Shown: positions 1 through 7,436 of the stretch, piece by piece
Layout of the letters: each line of letters opens with the position of its first letter
Numbering within the stretch: position 1 is the stretch's first letter
DNA from: Nitrospirota bacterium
Lineage (GTDB): Bacteria; Nitrospirota; Thermodesulfovibrionia; Thermodesulfovibrionales; UBA6898
Assembly: GCA_021783515.1 (NCBI GenBank)
Contig: JAJXTV010000015.1
Span: 29,551-93,550 of the forward strand
Length of the DNA: 64,000 nucleotides
Direction: 5' to 3'
Program-made: the position numbers and the translations under genes
Notes under the pieces: generated by a model
What the model was told of the DNA's origin: nothing
Databases searched by the model: none
The model's input: only the letters and a program-made list of their open reading frames with translations

Positions 1-653
1 TCCTGTTCGATCTCCGGGGTATGGCGATGAGTGCCTATGCCGTATGCCTTGAATCCTTCGTTGACCTCGCAGAACGAGACTGCAACGTCCGCCTTTCTTC
101 CTGCCCCGCTCGCTCCGGACTTCGAATCTATCACGATCGATGCGGTCTCCACGGCCTTTGCCTTGAGCGCCGGCAGAAGGCCGAGTATTGCGCTCGTCGG
201 ATAGCAGCCCGGGTTTGCGACGAGGGCGGCCTTCGCGATCTTCTTCCGGTATATCTCGGGCAGTCCATAGACCGCTTTTCTGAGACTGGGGACGAAGTCA
301 TGTGAAAGCCCATACCAGGTCTCGTAGGTTTTCGGGTCGCGCAGCCGGTAATCGGCGGAGAGGTCGATCACCTTTTTGCCGTTTCTGAAAAAGAAATTTA
401 CCGCCTCCTGGGAGGCCCCATGGGGAAGGGCGAGAAAGAAAATGTCGGCCTCCCCGAGCAGTTTTTTCCGGTTGAGCGGTTCGTATGCGATGTCTTTACA
501 CGAGCGAAGGTGGGGAAAAATGCCGGAGAGTTTCTTCCCCGCCGATTTTTCCGACGTGATCGCCGTCAGCTCTACTTTTGGATGCCGCGAAAGAATACGG
601 ATGAGTTCGATTCCCGTATATCCGCTGCCGCCGCAAATTGCCACTTTCTTCAT
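1..653 (-). CDS. argC: N-acetyl-gamma-glutamyl-phosphate reductase, 3' end cut by window edge
   Basis: ArgC reduces N-acetyl-glutamyl 5-phosphate to the semialdehyde with NADPH, the third step of arginine synthesis in the cytoplasm. Reading down from ATG at 653, the protein starts MKKVAICGGSGYTG, an NAD(P)-binding Rossmann loop, and later shows NPGCYPTSA with the catalytic cysteine, then the segment SGASGAGRKADV typical of ArgC. About 217 of the usual 340-350 residues are present and the reading frame runs off the left edge. The start has an AAAGGAT ribosome site nine bases upstream. It lies downstream of rplM-rpsI but a terminator separates them. argH, another arginine gene, is near 38 kb. 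Family call is secure. Confidence 0.95.
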   Translation of the reverse strand, partial: MKKVAICGGSGYTGIELIRILSRHPKVELTAITSEKSAGKKLSGIFPHLRSCKDIAYEPLNRKKLLGEADIFFLALPHGASQEAVNFFFRNGKKVIDLSADYRLRDPKTYETWYGLSHDFVPSLRKAVYGLPEIYRKKIAKAALVANPGCYPTSAILGLLPALKAKAVETASIVIDSKSGASGAGRKADVAVSFCEVNEGFKAYGIGTHRHTPEIEQ

Positions 654-674
654 CGGTCTATCCTTTTCGCGTAG

Positions 675-694
675 GGGCGGGGTCTTCCCCGCCC
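675..694. repeat. GC-rich hairpin ahead of argC
   Basis: GGGCGGGG (675-682) pairs perfectly with CCCCGCCC (687-694) across a TCTT loop. It lies 21 bases before the argC start and behind the rpsI terminator, so it would fold in any argC mRNA starting upstream or reading through. There is no T-run on either side, so it is not a terminator; a leader or mRNA-stability role is only a guess. Confidence 0.5.
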
Positions 695-700
695 TATTTC

Positions 701-732
701 ATAAATAAAAAGGCCCGTTCAGGAACGGGCCT
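701..732 (-). terminator. Rho-independent terminator of the rplM-rpsI operon
   Basis: On the minus strand AGGCCCGTTC (732-723) pairs with GAACGGGCCT (720-711), giving a 9-10 bp stem with a tight CT-centred loop, followed by TTTTTATTTAT (to 701). It sits 40 bases after the rpsI stop codon and before argC, so it ends the ribosomal-protein transcript. Confidence 0.85.
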
Positions 733-771
733 CGCATAAACGACTTCAGAGCTTCCGCTCCTGACCGTATA

Positions 772-1164
772 TTACCTCTTGGAGAACTGGAAGCGTTTTC
801 TCGCCCCCTTGAGGCCGTATTTCTTTCTCTCTTTCTCTCTCGGGTCCCTCGTGAGATACCCTTCCTTCTTGAGCCTTCCCCTCAGGTCGGCGTCTACTTT
901 CGTAAGCGCCCTGGAGATGCCGTGCCTGATCGCTCCGGCCTGGCCGGTCGGGCCTCCGCCTTCGACCTTGATGGCGATATCATGCCTGCCGCTGGCTCCG
1001 ACCAGCTCGATCGGCTGGCGGATGATCATCCTGAGCACCTCGCGCGGGAAATACGTCTCGACCGGCTTTTTGTTCACGGTGATCTTTCCGGTGCCCGGCG
1101 TGAGGCTCACCTGTGCGATAGAGGTCTTTCTTCTTCCTGTAGCATTATATTTAATCTCGGCCAT
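772..1164 (-). CDS. rpsI: 30S ribosomal protein S9
   Basis: S9 (uS9) is a small-subunit head protein whose C-terminal tail reaches toward the P-site tRNA. The 130-residue product has the normal length. It contains the family hallmarks [10 protein letters not shown] near residue 10, the [15 protein letters not shown] segment around residues 70-84, and the basic tail ending KFQ/RFQFSKR-like, here [14 protein letters not shown] at 1164 follows an AAAGGAG site. It is 10 bases downstream of rplM, the usual rplM-rpsI pair, and is followed by a terminator. Confidence 0.98.
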   Translation of the reverse strand: MAEIKYNATGRRKTSIAQVSLTPGTGKITVNKKPVETYFPREVLRMIIRQPIELVGASGRHDIAIKVEGGGPTGQAGAIRHGISRALTKVDADLRGRLKKEGYLTRDPREKERKKYGLKGARKRFQFSKR

Positions 1165-1174
1165 GTAAGCTCCT

Positions 1175-1600
1175 TTATTGCAATATTTCCGGGGACTGGG
1201 CCCTGTGAGGATGCTCCGTTCCCTTGTAGACTTTGAGTTTCCTGATCATCGTCCTCCCGAGCCGGTTCTTCGGGAGCATTCCCCAGACCGCCTTTTCAAG
1301 GATCTTCTCCGGAGTCTCTTCCATCATCTCCTTCGCGGTCTTCGCCTTTATCCCGCCGATATACCCCGAATGATGGTAGTAGACCTTGTCGGTCAGCTTC
1401 TTGCCGGTCAGCCGGACCTTGTCGGCATTGATGACGATCACGAAATCGCCGGTGTCCACGTTAGGAGTGAAAACCGGTTTATTCTTCCCCCTGAGGCAGG
1501 TAGCGATTCTGACCGCAAGCCGCCCGAGCACCGCGTCTTTGGCGTCGACTACGTACCATTTCCGGTCGATATCACCCTTCTTCGCAAATTGAGTCTTCAT
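1175..1600 (-). CDS. rplM: 50S ribosomal protein L13
   Basis: L13 (uL13) is an early-assembly protein of the large subunit. The product is 141 residues, normal for the family, and shows the signature [16 protein letters not shown] near residue 20, then [18 protein letters not shown] sequence and [15 protein letters not shown] at the C-terminus. I chose ATG at 1600 because AAGAGG lies seven bases before it; a TTG two codons upstream is in frame but worse placed. It is the first gene of the rplM-rpsI operon, behind a promoter with a perfect -35 box. Confidence 0.97.
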   Translation of the reverse strand: MKTQFAKKGDIDRKWYVVDAKDAVLGRLAVRIATCLRGKNKPVFTPNVDTGDFVIVINADKVRLTGKKLTDKVYYHHSGYIGGIKAKTAKEMMEETPEKILEKAVWGMLPKNRLGRTMIRKLKVYKGTEHPHRAQSPEILQ

Positions 1601-1643
1601 GAGCAAACCTCTTTACTTTCTTTCGAGAATTTAAGAACTATAT

Positions 1644-1673
1644 AACATAATAGAATCAAAGAGAAAATGTCAA
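1644..1673 (-). promoter_or_regulatory. Promoter of rplM-rpsI
   Basis: On the minus strand a perfect TTGACA (1673-1668) is followed after 17-18 bases by TTATGT/TATGTT (1650-1644), about 45 bases before the rplM start. The surrounding sequence is AT-rich compared with the flanking genes. The exact -10 register is uncertain. Confidence 0.65.
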
Positions 1674-1726
1674 CCGTATTTGACGGAAACGGCGCTGCAG
1701 GCCCTTTGCCGGCCCGCTATGCGTTG

Positions 1727-1761
1727 AAATCCGGTATACTGTAGTACATTATACCGGATTT
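1727..1761. repeat. 35-base near-perfect palindrome upstream of the PP2C gene
   Basis: The left arm AAATCCGGTATA (1727-1738) is the exact reverse complement of TATACCGGATTT (1750-1761). Inside, TGTA (1740-1743) and TACA (1745-1748) also pair, around a central G at 1744, so 16 of 17 base pairs match; only 1739/1749 do not. It lies 27 bases before the PP2C start. It could be an operator for a dimeric regulator, a cruciform or terminator-like hairpin. TATACT and, on the other strand, TATAAT occur inside it, so it may also hold promoter elements. Confidence 0.8.
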
Positions 1762-1788
1762 ATTTCGCAAGCCGGGGAGGAGGTCTTT

Positions 1789-2556
1789 TTGCGGACGGAA
1801 GCGCGGTACATCTCGAATGTCGGAAAGGTGAGAAAGAACAACGAAGACAGCCTGCTCCTGAATGATAGCGTCCTTTCTCAGGCCGACATGCAGCAAGCCT
1901 GCCGCCTGGTCTCCGACGATCCCGCCCAGATATATGCCGTCGCCGACGGGATGGGAGGTCATCGGAAAGGTGAAGTCGCCAGCAGGACGGTCCTCGAGGT
2001 GCTCAGGGACAAGCGCATGTCGATGCACAGCACACAAGACCTTACGGAGGTCATTCAGTCGGCCAAGACCGCCCTGAACTGGCTTGCGGAAAAAGACAAA
2101 GACAGCTTCGGGATGGGGACGACCGTGACCGGGATCCTGATAGCCGGAGAAAGATCTTTTCTCTTTCACTGCGGGGACAGCAGGCTGTATCGCCTCGCCG
2201 GCCGTTGCCTCGAAAAACTTACAGTGGACCACTCCATGGTGCAGAGGCTCTTTGACGAGGGAGTGATTACAGAAGATCAGATGAGGAGCCATCCGCAGAA
2301 GAACATCCTGAGCGCCGCGCTGATGGGAGACATGCAGAGCGGCCTGCCGCCGCTGGAGGTCAGAGAGATATCGCCGGACTGTCAGGGCACCTTTCTGCTC
2401 TGCTCGGACGGCCTCTGGGAAGGCGTAGGGCGAAGTGACATGGAGGAATGCCTCCTGTCGGACGGGCACGATGCCTCCTGCCTCTTCGAAAAGGCGATAT
2501 CGGCAGGAGCACGGGACAACGTGAGCTTTATCGTGCTAAAGATATCGAAGGGTTGA
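1789..2556 (+). CDS. PP2C-family serine/threonine protein phosphatase
   Basis: The 255-residue product is a metal-dependent PP2C (PPM) phosphatase that removes phosphate from serine or threonine. It shows the family motifs in order: VRKNNEDSLL near residue 14, AVADGMGGHRKGE near 50 with the metal-binding aspartate, GMGTTVTG near 106, HCGDSRLYR near 125, the DHSMVQRL motif near 146, LLCSDGLWEGV near 203 and RDNVSFIVL at the end. It is cytoplasmic, of the Stp/PrpC size class, with no membrane segment. The start is TTG at 1789 with GGAGGAGG five bases upstream. No partner kinase is seen in the window. A 35-base palindrome lies just upstream; glyS converges with a 2-base gap. Confidence 0.93.
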   Translation: MRTEARYISNVGKVRKNNEDSLLLNDSVLSQADMQQACRLVSDDPAQIYAVADGMGGHRKGEVASRTVLEVLRDKRMSMHSTQDLTEVIQSAKTALNWLAEKDKDSFGMGTTVTGILIAGERSFLFHCGDSRLYRLAGRCLEKLTVDHSMVQRLFDEGVITEDQMRSHPQKNILSAALMGDMQSGLPPLEVREISPDCQGTFLLCSDGLWEGVGRSDMEECLLSDGHDASCLFEKAISAGARDNVSFIVLKISKG

Positions 2557-2558
2557 TT

Positions 2559-4619
2559 TCAGGAAAGCTTCGAGAAATCGGCAAGCCGTGAGGCCGCCGA
2601 CCATATCTCCGTGAGCAGGGCCAGCCTGTTGAGCTTGATCTCTTCCTGCTTGTCCATGACGAGGATCTTGTCGAAGAAGACGTTCACCGCTTCGGTAATC
2701 TCCGAAAGGACTGAGAGACAGGAGCTGAAATCTTCCTGCAGGATGAGGGCGGACATTCTCTCATTGACCCCCGTGAATTTTTCATGCAGCTCTTTCTCCT
2801 CGGTCTGTACGAATAGATCGCTGCGCAGGGCGGGAAGGGCGGTCTTCGGGATAATATTGTTGACCCGTTTGATTGCGAGGAGAAAAGAGGGATAGCGCTC
2901 CTCCTGCCTGAACTGTTTCAGCGCCTCGATGCGTCCGACGACAGACTTCAGGGGGCAGCTTCTGCTCAGCGGCAGGACCGCTTTCGTGAGTTCCTGGTCG
3001 TATTCCTTCGACGAGAGGGCGAACTCAAGCCTCTGCGCCATGAAGTCCAGTATGTCGCCGGAGACGTTTTTGCCCGACTGCGCCGGCACATGCTGAAGGG
3101 CGTTCTCAAAGATCGCCCCGAGGGGGAGGGGATATCCCCTGTCGATAAGGACCGAGACGATACCCATCGCCTGTCTCCTGAGCGCAAAGGGGTCTTCCGA
3201 TCCGGTCGGCATGAGCCCTATCGAAAAGAACGAAGCGATATTATCGACCTTGTCGGACAGACTCAGCAGCGCACCGAGGTCTGTTTCCGGAAGCCTTCCG
3301 CCGAAGGATTTAGGCAGGTATTGCTCCTCCAGGGCGAGAGAAACCGCCTTGTCCTCTTCGTCGTGCTGCGCATAGTATTTTCCCATCACCCCCTGCAGCT
3401 CCGGAAATTCCCGGACGACACCGGCAGTCAGATCGGCCTTCGCCAGATTCGCTGCCCTCAGAAGTTTCTCTTTCTGACCCGGCGCGACCGCATCGGCAAA
3501 AAAGGAGGCGAGGGAGACGACCCGCTCCGTCTTGGCGAAGAGGCTGCCCAGTTTGTCATGAAACGTGACGTTCTTAAGGCCCTCGACCCTGTCGATCAGG
3601 CGAGACTTTTTGTCTTCGTGGTAGTAGAACTTGGCGTCGTCGAACCTGGCCTTGATCACCCGTTGGGCGCCGGTCCTGACCGTCTCGCCGTTTTCCGCCC
3701 GCGTATTGCTGATGACGATAAAGCTGTTCAGCAGGTTGCCGTCTTCATCCTGGATGCCGAAGTACTTCTGGTGGTCCTTCATCACGGTGATAAGGAGCTC
3801 CTTCGGCAGCTTCAGGTACTCGCGGTCGAACCCGCAGAGGACAGGCACGGGATACTCCACGAGAAAGGTGACGGTCTCGAGAAGGCCGTCGTCCGCGACG
3901 GGCCGGCCGCCGGATTTCGCCGAGAGTTCTTCGATGCCGCCGCGTATCAGCCTTTCCCTTTTTTCCGGGTCGAGAACGACGAAATTGTTTTCAAGAAGGC
4001 TCCCGTACGCCGAAACCTCTTTTATCTGGAAAGCGGCCGGGGAGAGGAATCTGTGGCCCCGTGTCATATTGCCGCTCTTTATTCCGTCCAGTTCCAGCGG
4101 TATCGTCTCCTGGCCGCAGAGGGCCACGATCCAGTGTATCGGGCGGACGAACAGCATGCTTCCGCTGCCCCATCTCATCGATTTAGGGAACCGGAGGGCT
4201 AAAATTATCTTCCTGAAGAGATCCGGCAGCACTGCCTTCGTATCTGCTGTGCTTTCCGTAATGATCGCGGCCACGTATTCACTTTTCCCCTTCGTCTTGA
4301 CGACGAGTTCCGAGACCGGGATCCCGAGCGACGAGGCAAAGCCGGTTGCGGCCCTGGTCGGCGAGCCCTGCTCGTCAAAGGCGACTTTCTTCGAAGGGCC
4401 GAAGACCTCCCTGACCGCCTCATTCTGTTTCGGGGCGACGCCCTTCATCATGAGGACCAGCCTTCGAGGCGTGGCATAAGACTTTATTTCGCGGTACTCG
4501 ACACGGGAGTCGGTAAAAAGCTCCGCGGCGATGCCCTTCAGGTCGGCGATCGCGACAGGCAGAAAGCGGGCGGGTATCTCCTCGGTCCCTATTTCGAGCA
4601 GAAGAGAAAGCTCCTGCAT
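2559..4619 (-). CDS. glyS: Glycine--tRNA ligase beta subunit
   Basis: Beta subunit of the heterotetrameric bacterial glycyl-tRNA synthetase; it binds tRNA(Gly). From ATG at 4619 the 686-residue product begins LLLEIGTEEIPARFLP, the standard family N-terminus, includes the TRGHRFL and VKARFDDAKFYYHED-like segments, and ends in an anticodon-binding (DALR-like) region with LDKILVMDKQEE-type sequence. Length matches the usual 680-700. The ATG has AGGG five bases upstream; a GTG at 4655 overlapping the glyQ stop (GTGA) is an alternative adding 12 residues. glyQ lies directly upstream, so the two subunits are co-transcribed. Confidence 0.97.
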   Translation of the reverse strand: MQELSLLLEIGTEEIPARFLPVAIADLKGIAAELFTDSRVEYREIKSYATPRRLVLMMKGVAPKQNEAVREVFGPSKKVAFDEQGSPTRAATGFASSLGIPVSELVVKTKGKSEYVAAIITESTADTKAVLPDLFRKIILALRFPKSMRWGSGSMLFVRPIHWIVALCGQETIPLELDGIKSGNMTRGHRFLSPAAFQIKEVSAYGSLLENNFVVLDPEKRERLIRGGIEELSAKSGGRPVADDGLLETVTFLVEYPVPVLCGFDREYLKLPKELLITVMKDHQKYFGIQDEDGNLLNSFIVISNTRAENGETVRTGAQRVIKARFDDAKFYYHEDKKSRLIDRVEGLKNVTFHDKLGSLFAKTERVVSLASFFADAVAPGQKEKLLRAANLAKADLTAGVVREFPELQGVMGKYYAQHDEEDKAVSLALEEQYLPKSFGGRLPETDLGALLSLSDKVDNIASFFSIGLMPTGSEDPFALRRQAMGIVSVLIDRGYPLPLGAIFENALQHVPAQSGKNVSGDILDFMAQRLEFALSSKEYDQELTKAVLPLSRSCPLKSVVGRIEALKQFRQEERYPSFLLAIKRVNNIIPKTALPALRSDLFVQTEEKELHEKFTGVNERMSALILQEDFSSCLSVLSEITEAVNVFFDKILVMDKQEEIKLNRLALLTEIWSAASRLADFSKLS

Positions 4620-4651
4620 GTCGCCCTGTTTCGTTTCCTGATTCACCGCGC

Positions 4652-5527
4652 TCACTTCTGTCCCCTCAGAAGAGGGAATCCCATCTCTTCCCTTTGTGCG
4701 TAAAATGCCTCCGCCGAGAGTTTTGCGAGATTTCTTACCCGTGCGATATATTTTGTCCTTTCGGTCACCGAAATCGCCCCCCTCGCGTCGAGGAGGTTGA
4801 AGAGGTGGGAGCATTTCAGGCAGAACTCGTACGAGGGGATGACCAGCCCGAGCCGGTTCAGCCTGATCGACTCCTTTTCGCATTCTTCGAAATAGCGGGC
4901 AAGCAGGTCGGCGTTCGAATGGTCGAAATTAAATTTTGAACCCTCGACCTCGCTCATGTGGTGTACGTCTCCGTAGAAGAGTTCTTTGTTCCATTTAAGA
5001 TGATAGACGTTATCGACTCCCTGAAGGTACATCGCGATCCTCTCCAGCCCGTAGGTGATCTCGAGCGAAACCGGTTTGAGGTCGATTCCCCCCACCTGCT
5101 GGAAATAGGTGAACTGGGTCACTTCCATGCCGTCGAGCCAGACCTCCCATCCGAGGCCCCATGCGCCGAGGGTCGGCGATTCCCAATCGTCTTCGACGAA
5201 CCTGATGTCGTGCCTCGTAGGGTCGATGCCCAGTTCGGAGAGGCTTTCGAGGTAGAGGTCCTGACTGTCTGCCGGCGAGGGTTTTATGATCACCTGATAC
5301 TGATAATACTGCTGGAGCCTGTTGGGGTTTTCCCCGTATCTTCCGTCCGTCGGCCTTCTTGAGGGCTGTATATAGGCTGCCTTCCAGGGTTCCGGCCCTA
5401 TTACGCGGAAAAAAGTTGCGGTGTGGAACGTCCCGGCGCCGACTTCGATATCGTAGGGCTGCAGCAGGAGGCACCCTTTTTTTGCCCAAAAATTCTGGAG
5501 CGATAATATTAGATCCTGAAAATACAT
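4652..5527 (-). CDS. glyQ: Glycine--tRNA ligase alpha subunit
   Basis: Catalytic alpha subunit of the tetrameric glycyl-tRNA synthetase; it activates glycine and charges tRNA(Gly) together with GlyS. The 291-residue product has the usual length and starts [14 protein letters not shown], followed by [20 protein letters not shown], the class II synthetase active-site region, and [23 protein letters not shown] at 5527 has AAGGAG nine bases upstream. First gene of glyQ-glyS. I see no T-box or other leader in the short upstream gap, which holds divergent promoters for this gene and the VorB gene. Confidence 0.98.
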   Translation of the reverse strand: MYFQDLILSLQNFWAKKGCLLLQPYDIEVGAGTFHTATFFRVIGPEPWKAAYIQPSRRPTDGRYGENPNRLQQYYQYQVIIKPSPADSQDLYLESLSELGIDPTRHDIRFVEDDWESPTLGAWGLGWEVWLDGMEVTQFTYFQQVGGIDLKPVSLEITYGLERIAMYLQGVDNVYHLKWNKELFYGDVHHMSEVEGSKFNFDHSNADLLARYFEECEKESIRLNRLGLVIPSYEFCLKCSHLFNLLDARGAISVTERTKYIARVRNLAKLSAEAFYAQREEMGFPLLRGQK

Positions 5528-5551
5528 CCGGTCTCCTTAGTGTAAAGCAAA

Positions 5552-5581
5552 ATCTTAAATAAAGCGTCCGAGATTTGTCAA
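5552..5581 (-). promoter_or_regulatory. Probable promoter of glyQS
   Basis: TTGACA on the minus strand (5581-5576), an 18-base spacer and TAAGAT (5557-5552), 25 bases before the glyQ start codon. The -35 box is perfect, the -10 box matches four of six consensus bases. Confidence 0.5.
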
Positions 5582-5620
5582 TCGAAGCGAGGGCGCCCGA
5601 TAAGGAGCACGGGAGCGATA

Positions 5621-5629
5621 TGCTATAAT
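5621..5629 (+). promoter_or_regulatory. Extended -10 promoter element of the VorB gene
   Basis: TGCTATAAT reads as an extended -10 (TG at 5621-5622, TATAAT at 5624-5629). It would start transcription near 5636, giving a leader of about 43 bases before the ATG at 5679. The ATG formed inside TATAATG (5628) is in frame but would lie upstream of the predicted mRNA start, so it is not the gene start. No good -35 box is seen. Confidence 0.55.
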
Positions 5630-5678
5630 GGAACGCATCCGGGGCTTGAGAGGCCGCAGGGTGAGAAGAAGGCGAGGG

Positions 5679-6743
5679 ATGAGGAAGAAACTATTGTTCA
5701 AGAAGGGCAACGAGGCGATCGCGGAAGCGGCCATTCTGGCCGGCTGCCGCTTCTACGCCGGATATCCCATCACCCCGCAAAACGAAATTCCGGAATATAT
5801 GGCCAGGAGGATGCCCGAGGCAGGCGGCGTTTTTATCCAGGCGGAAAGCGAGATCGCCTCTATCAATATGGTCTACGGCGCTTCGGCCGCAGGCGTCCGG
5901 GCGATGACCTCTTCAAGCAGTCCCGGGATCAGCCTGATGCAGGAGGCGATATCATTTCTGGCGGGTGCCGAACTCCCTGCCGTCATCGTCAATATCCAGA
6001 GGGGCGGTCCCGGACTCGGAAATATCACGGCGAGTCAGGGGGACTATTTCCAGGCGGTAAAAGGGGGCGGGCATGGGGACTACCGCTGCCTCGTCTATTC
6101 TCCTTTCAATCTGCAGGAATCGTGGGATTTGACGATGCTGGCGTTCGACAAGGCGGACGAGTACCGTATCCCGGTGATGCTCCTCGGGGACGGAGTGATA
6201 GGACAGATGATGGAACCGTTCCGTCCGACGAAGTATGTTCGTCCCCGCCTCCCGAAGAAAGACTGGATAGTGAACGGCTGCAAGGGACGCGCTCCGCGAG
6301 TGATCCGCTCCTTGTGCATGGGGCCGGGCGAGCTGGAGCAGAAGAACTACGACCTCTGCAAAAAATATGACGCAATCCGGAAGAAGGAAGTGATCTTCGA
6401 CGAGCATAACGTGGACGACGCCGGCCTCGTGGTGGTCGCCTTCGGCGTGGCGGCCAGGATTGCGCTCTCCGCGGTGAAGGAACTCAGGGAGCAGGGGCGG
6501 AAGGTCGGCCTCTTCAGGCCCGTTACGCTCTTCCCGTTCCCGGAAAAGCGGATCGCCGAAATGGCCCGGAAAGGGAAGAGGTTCATGGTGGTCGAGATGA
6601 ACGCCGGTCAGATGGTCGAGGACGTGCGTCTGGCGGTGAGCGGTGCATCGGGAGTGACTTTTTACGGCAGGCCGGGGGGGGTGGTCTTTACGCCGGAAGA
6701 GCTGTACAAAAAGATAAAGGCCGAATATAGCCGGAAGAAATAG
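5679..6743 (+). CDS. vorB: 2-oxoacid:ferredoxin oxidoreductase, VorB/KorA-type alpha subunit (no partner subunits beside it)
   Basis: The 354-residue product is the alpha-type subunit of a CoA-dependent 2-oxoacid:ferredoxin oxidoreductase, enzymes that oxidise branched-chain 2-oxoacids or 2-oxoglutarate to acyl-CoA. It has the pyrimidine-binding domain (residues 1-180; YAGYPITPQNEIPEYM near 25, then ESEIASINMVYGAS and TSSSSPGISLMQEA) and the transketolase-C-like domain with ALSAVKELREQGRKVGLFRP and LFPFPEKRI. Closest by motif is VorB. ATG at 5679 has AAGG six bases upstream. The TPP-binding beta and the gamma/delta subunits normally lie in the same operon; here the next gene is on the other strand, so partners must be elsewhere or the protein acts alone. 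Substrate is not readable from the sequence. Confidence 0.85.
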   Translation: MRKKLLFKKGNEAIAEAAILAGCRFYAGYPITPQNEIPEYMARRMPEAGGVFIQAESEIASINMVYGASAAGVRAMTSSSSPGISLMQEAISFLAGAELPAVIVNIQRGGPGLGNITASQGDYFQAVKGGGHGDYRCLVYSPFNLQESWDLTMLAFDKADEYRIPVMLLGDGVIGQMMEPFRPTKYVRPRLPKKDWIVNGCKGRAPRVIRSLCMGPGELEQKNYDLCKKYDAIRKKEVIFDEHNVDDAGLVVVAFGVAARIALSAVKELREQGRKVGLFRPVTLFPFPEKRIAEMARKGKRFMVVEMNAGQMVEDVRLAVSGASGVTFYGRPGGVVFTPEELYKKIKAEYSRKK

Positions 6744-6750
6744 CGCCCGG

Positions 6751-7296
6751 TTAGTCGGCCAGCCGGTCGAATTCTTTCCTGAAGTGCCCGAGCGTAAGAT
6801 CGTCGTAGATGCAGAATTCTATCAGGGCGAGGCTGCCTTCCGGATTGTCCCTGAGATACGAAGCGGCTTCGCCGACGAGGATCGAAGCGCATCTGTCCTT
6901 GGGAAAGCCGAATATTCCGGAACTGATCGCGGGGATCGAAATGCTCGACAGCCTTTTTTGAGAAGCAAGGAGAAGACTGTTCCTCACGGCGTTCTTCAAC
7001 TTCGTGTCTTCGTCCCCTTCGCCCATCCTCGGCCCCACCGCATGGATGACAAAGCGGGCAGAGAGTTTTCCTGCGCCTGTCATTACCGCCGTGCCGACGG
7101 GGGTATATCCGATGCGGTCGCTCTCGTCCTGTATGGTCCGTCCGCCTTTCTTCACGATCGCCCCGGCCACTCCTCCTCCGTGCTGGAGGTGAGAGTTGGC
7201 GGCGTTGACGATCACATCGACGTCCCTTTGGGTGATGTCCCCCTGGACAAGGCGCAGAATTTTTTTCCCGATCTGGCGTTCCGATACGACTTTCAT
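6751..7296 (-). CDS. Macro-domain (ADP-ribose-binding/hydrolase) protein
   Basis: A single macro domain of 181 residues, the TTHA0132/YmdB size class that binds or hydrolyses ADP-ribose and O-acetyl-ADP-ribose. Visible motifs are LVQGDITQRDVDVIVNAAN near residue 15, HGGGVAGAIVKKGG near 40, the second loop ISSGIFGFPKDRC near 120 and a C-terminal FCIYDD strand. ATG at 7296 has GGAGGAAATC right before it. It stands alone, facing the VorB gene with a 7-base gap, divergent from hflX. A role in removing ADP-ribose modifications is likely from family; the substrate is unknown. Confidence 0.9.
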   Translation of the reverse strand: MKVVSERQIGKKILRLVQGDITQRDVDVIVNAANSHLQHGGGVAGAIVKKGGRTIQDESDRIGYTPVGTAVMTGAGKLSARFVIHAVGPRMGEGDEDTKLKNAVRNSLLLASQKRLSSISIPAISSGIFGFPKDRCASILVGEAASYLRDNPEGSLALIEFCIYDDLTLGHFRKEFDRLAD

Positions 7297-7436
7297 GATT
7301 TCCTCCCTGTTCCCCTGCCGCCGATATCCCTTGCGCAACAAGGAAGACCAGCGCGCCGCATGTAACGACGGAGTCTGTGCTAAACTATGAATTAAGAATA
7401 CGTTTTTTTTGAAGCCGTTTCAAGAAGGAGAAGAGC

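Noticed and set aside
3090..4202. Long open frame on the plus strand opposite glyS.
   Set aside because: Shadow of the GC-rich glyS gene, with low-complexity composition and no recognisable motif.
4620..4883. N-terminal extension of glyS over the 3' end of glyQ.
   Set aside because: It lies in another frame of glyQ and has no similarity to GlyS; the family start is at 4619.
5628..5678. Upstream ATG at 5628 as start of the VorB gene, adding 17 arginine-rich residues.
   Set aside because: The ATG overlaps the TATAAT box and would lie upstream of the mRNA start; ATG at 5679 has a ribosome site and gives the family N-terminus.
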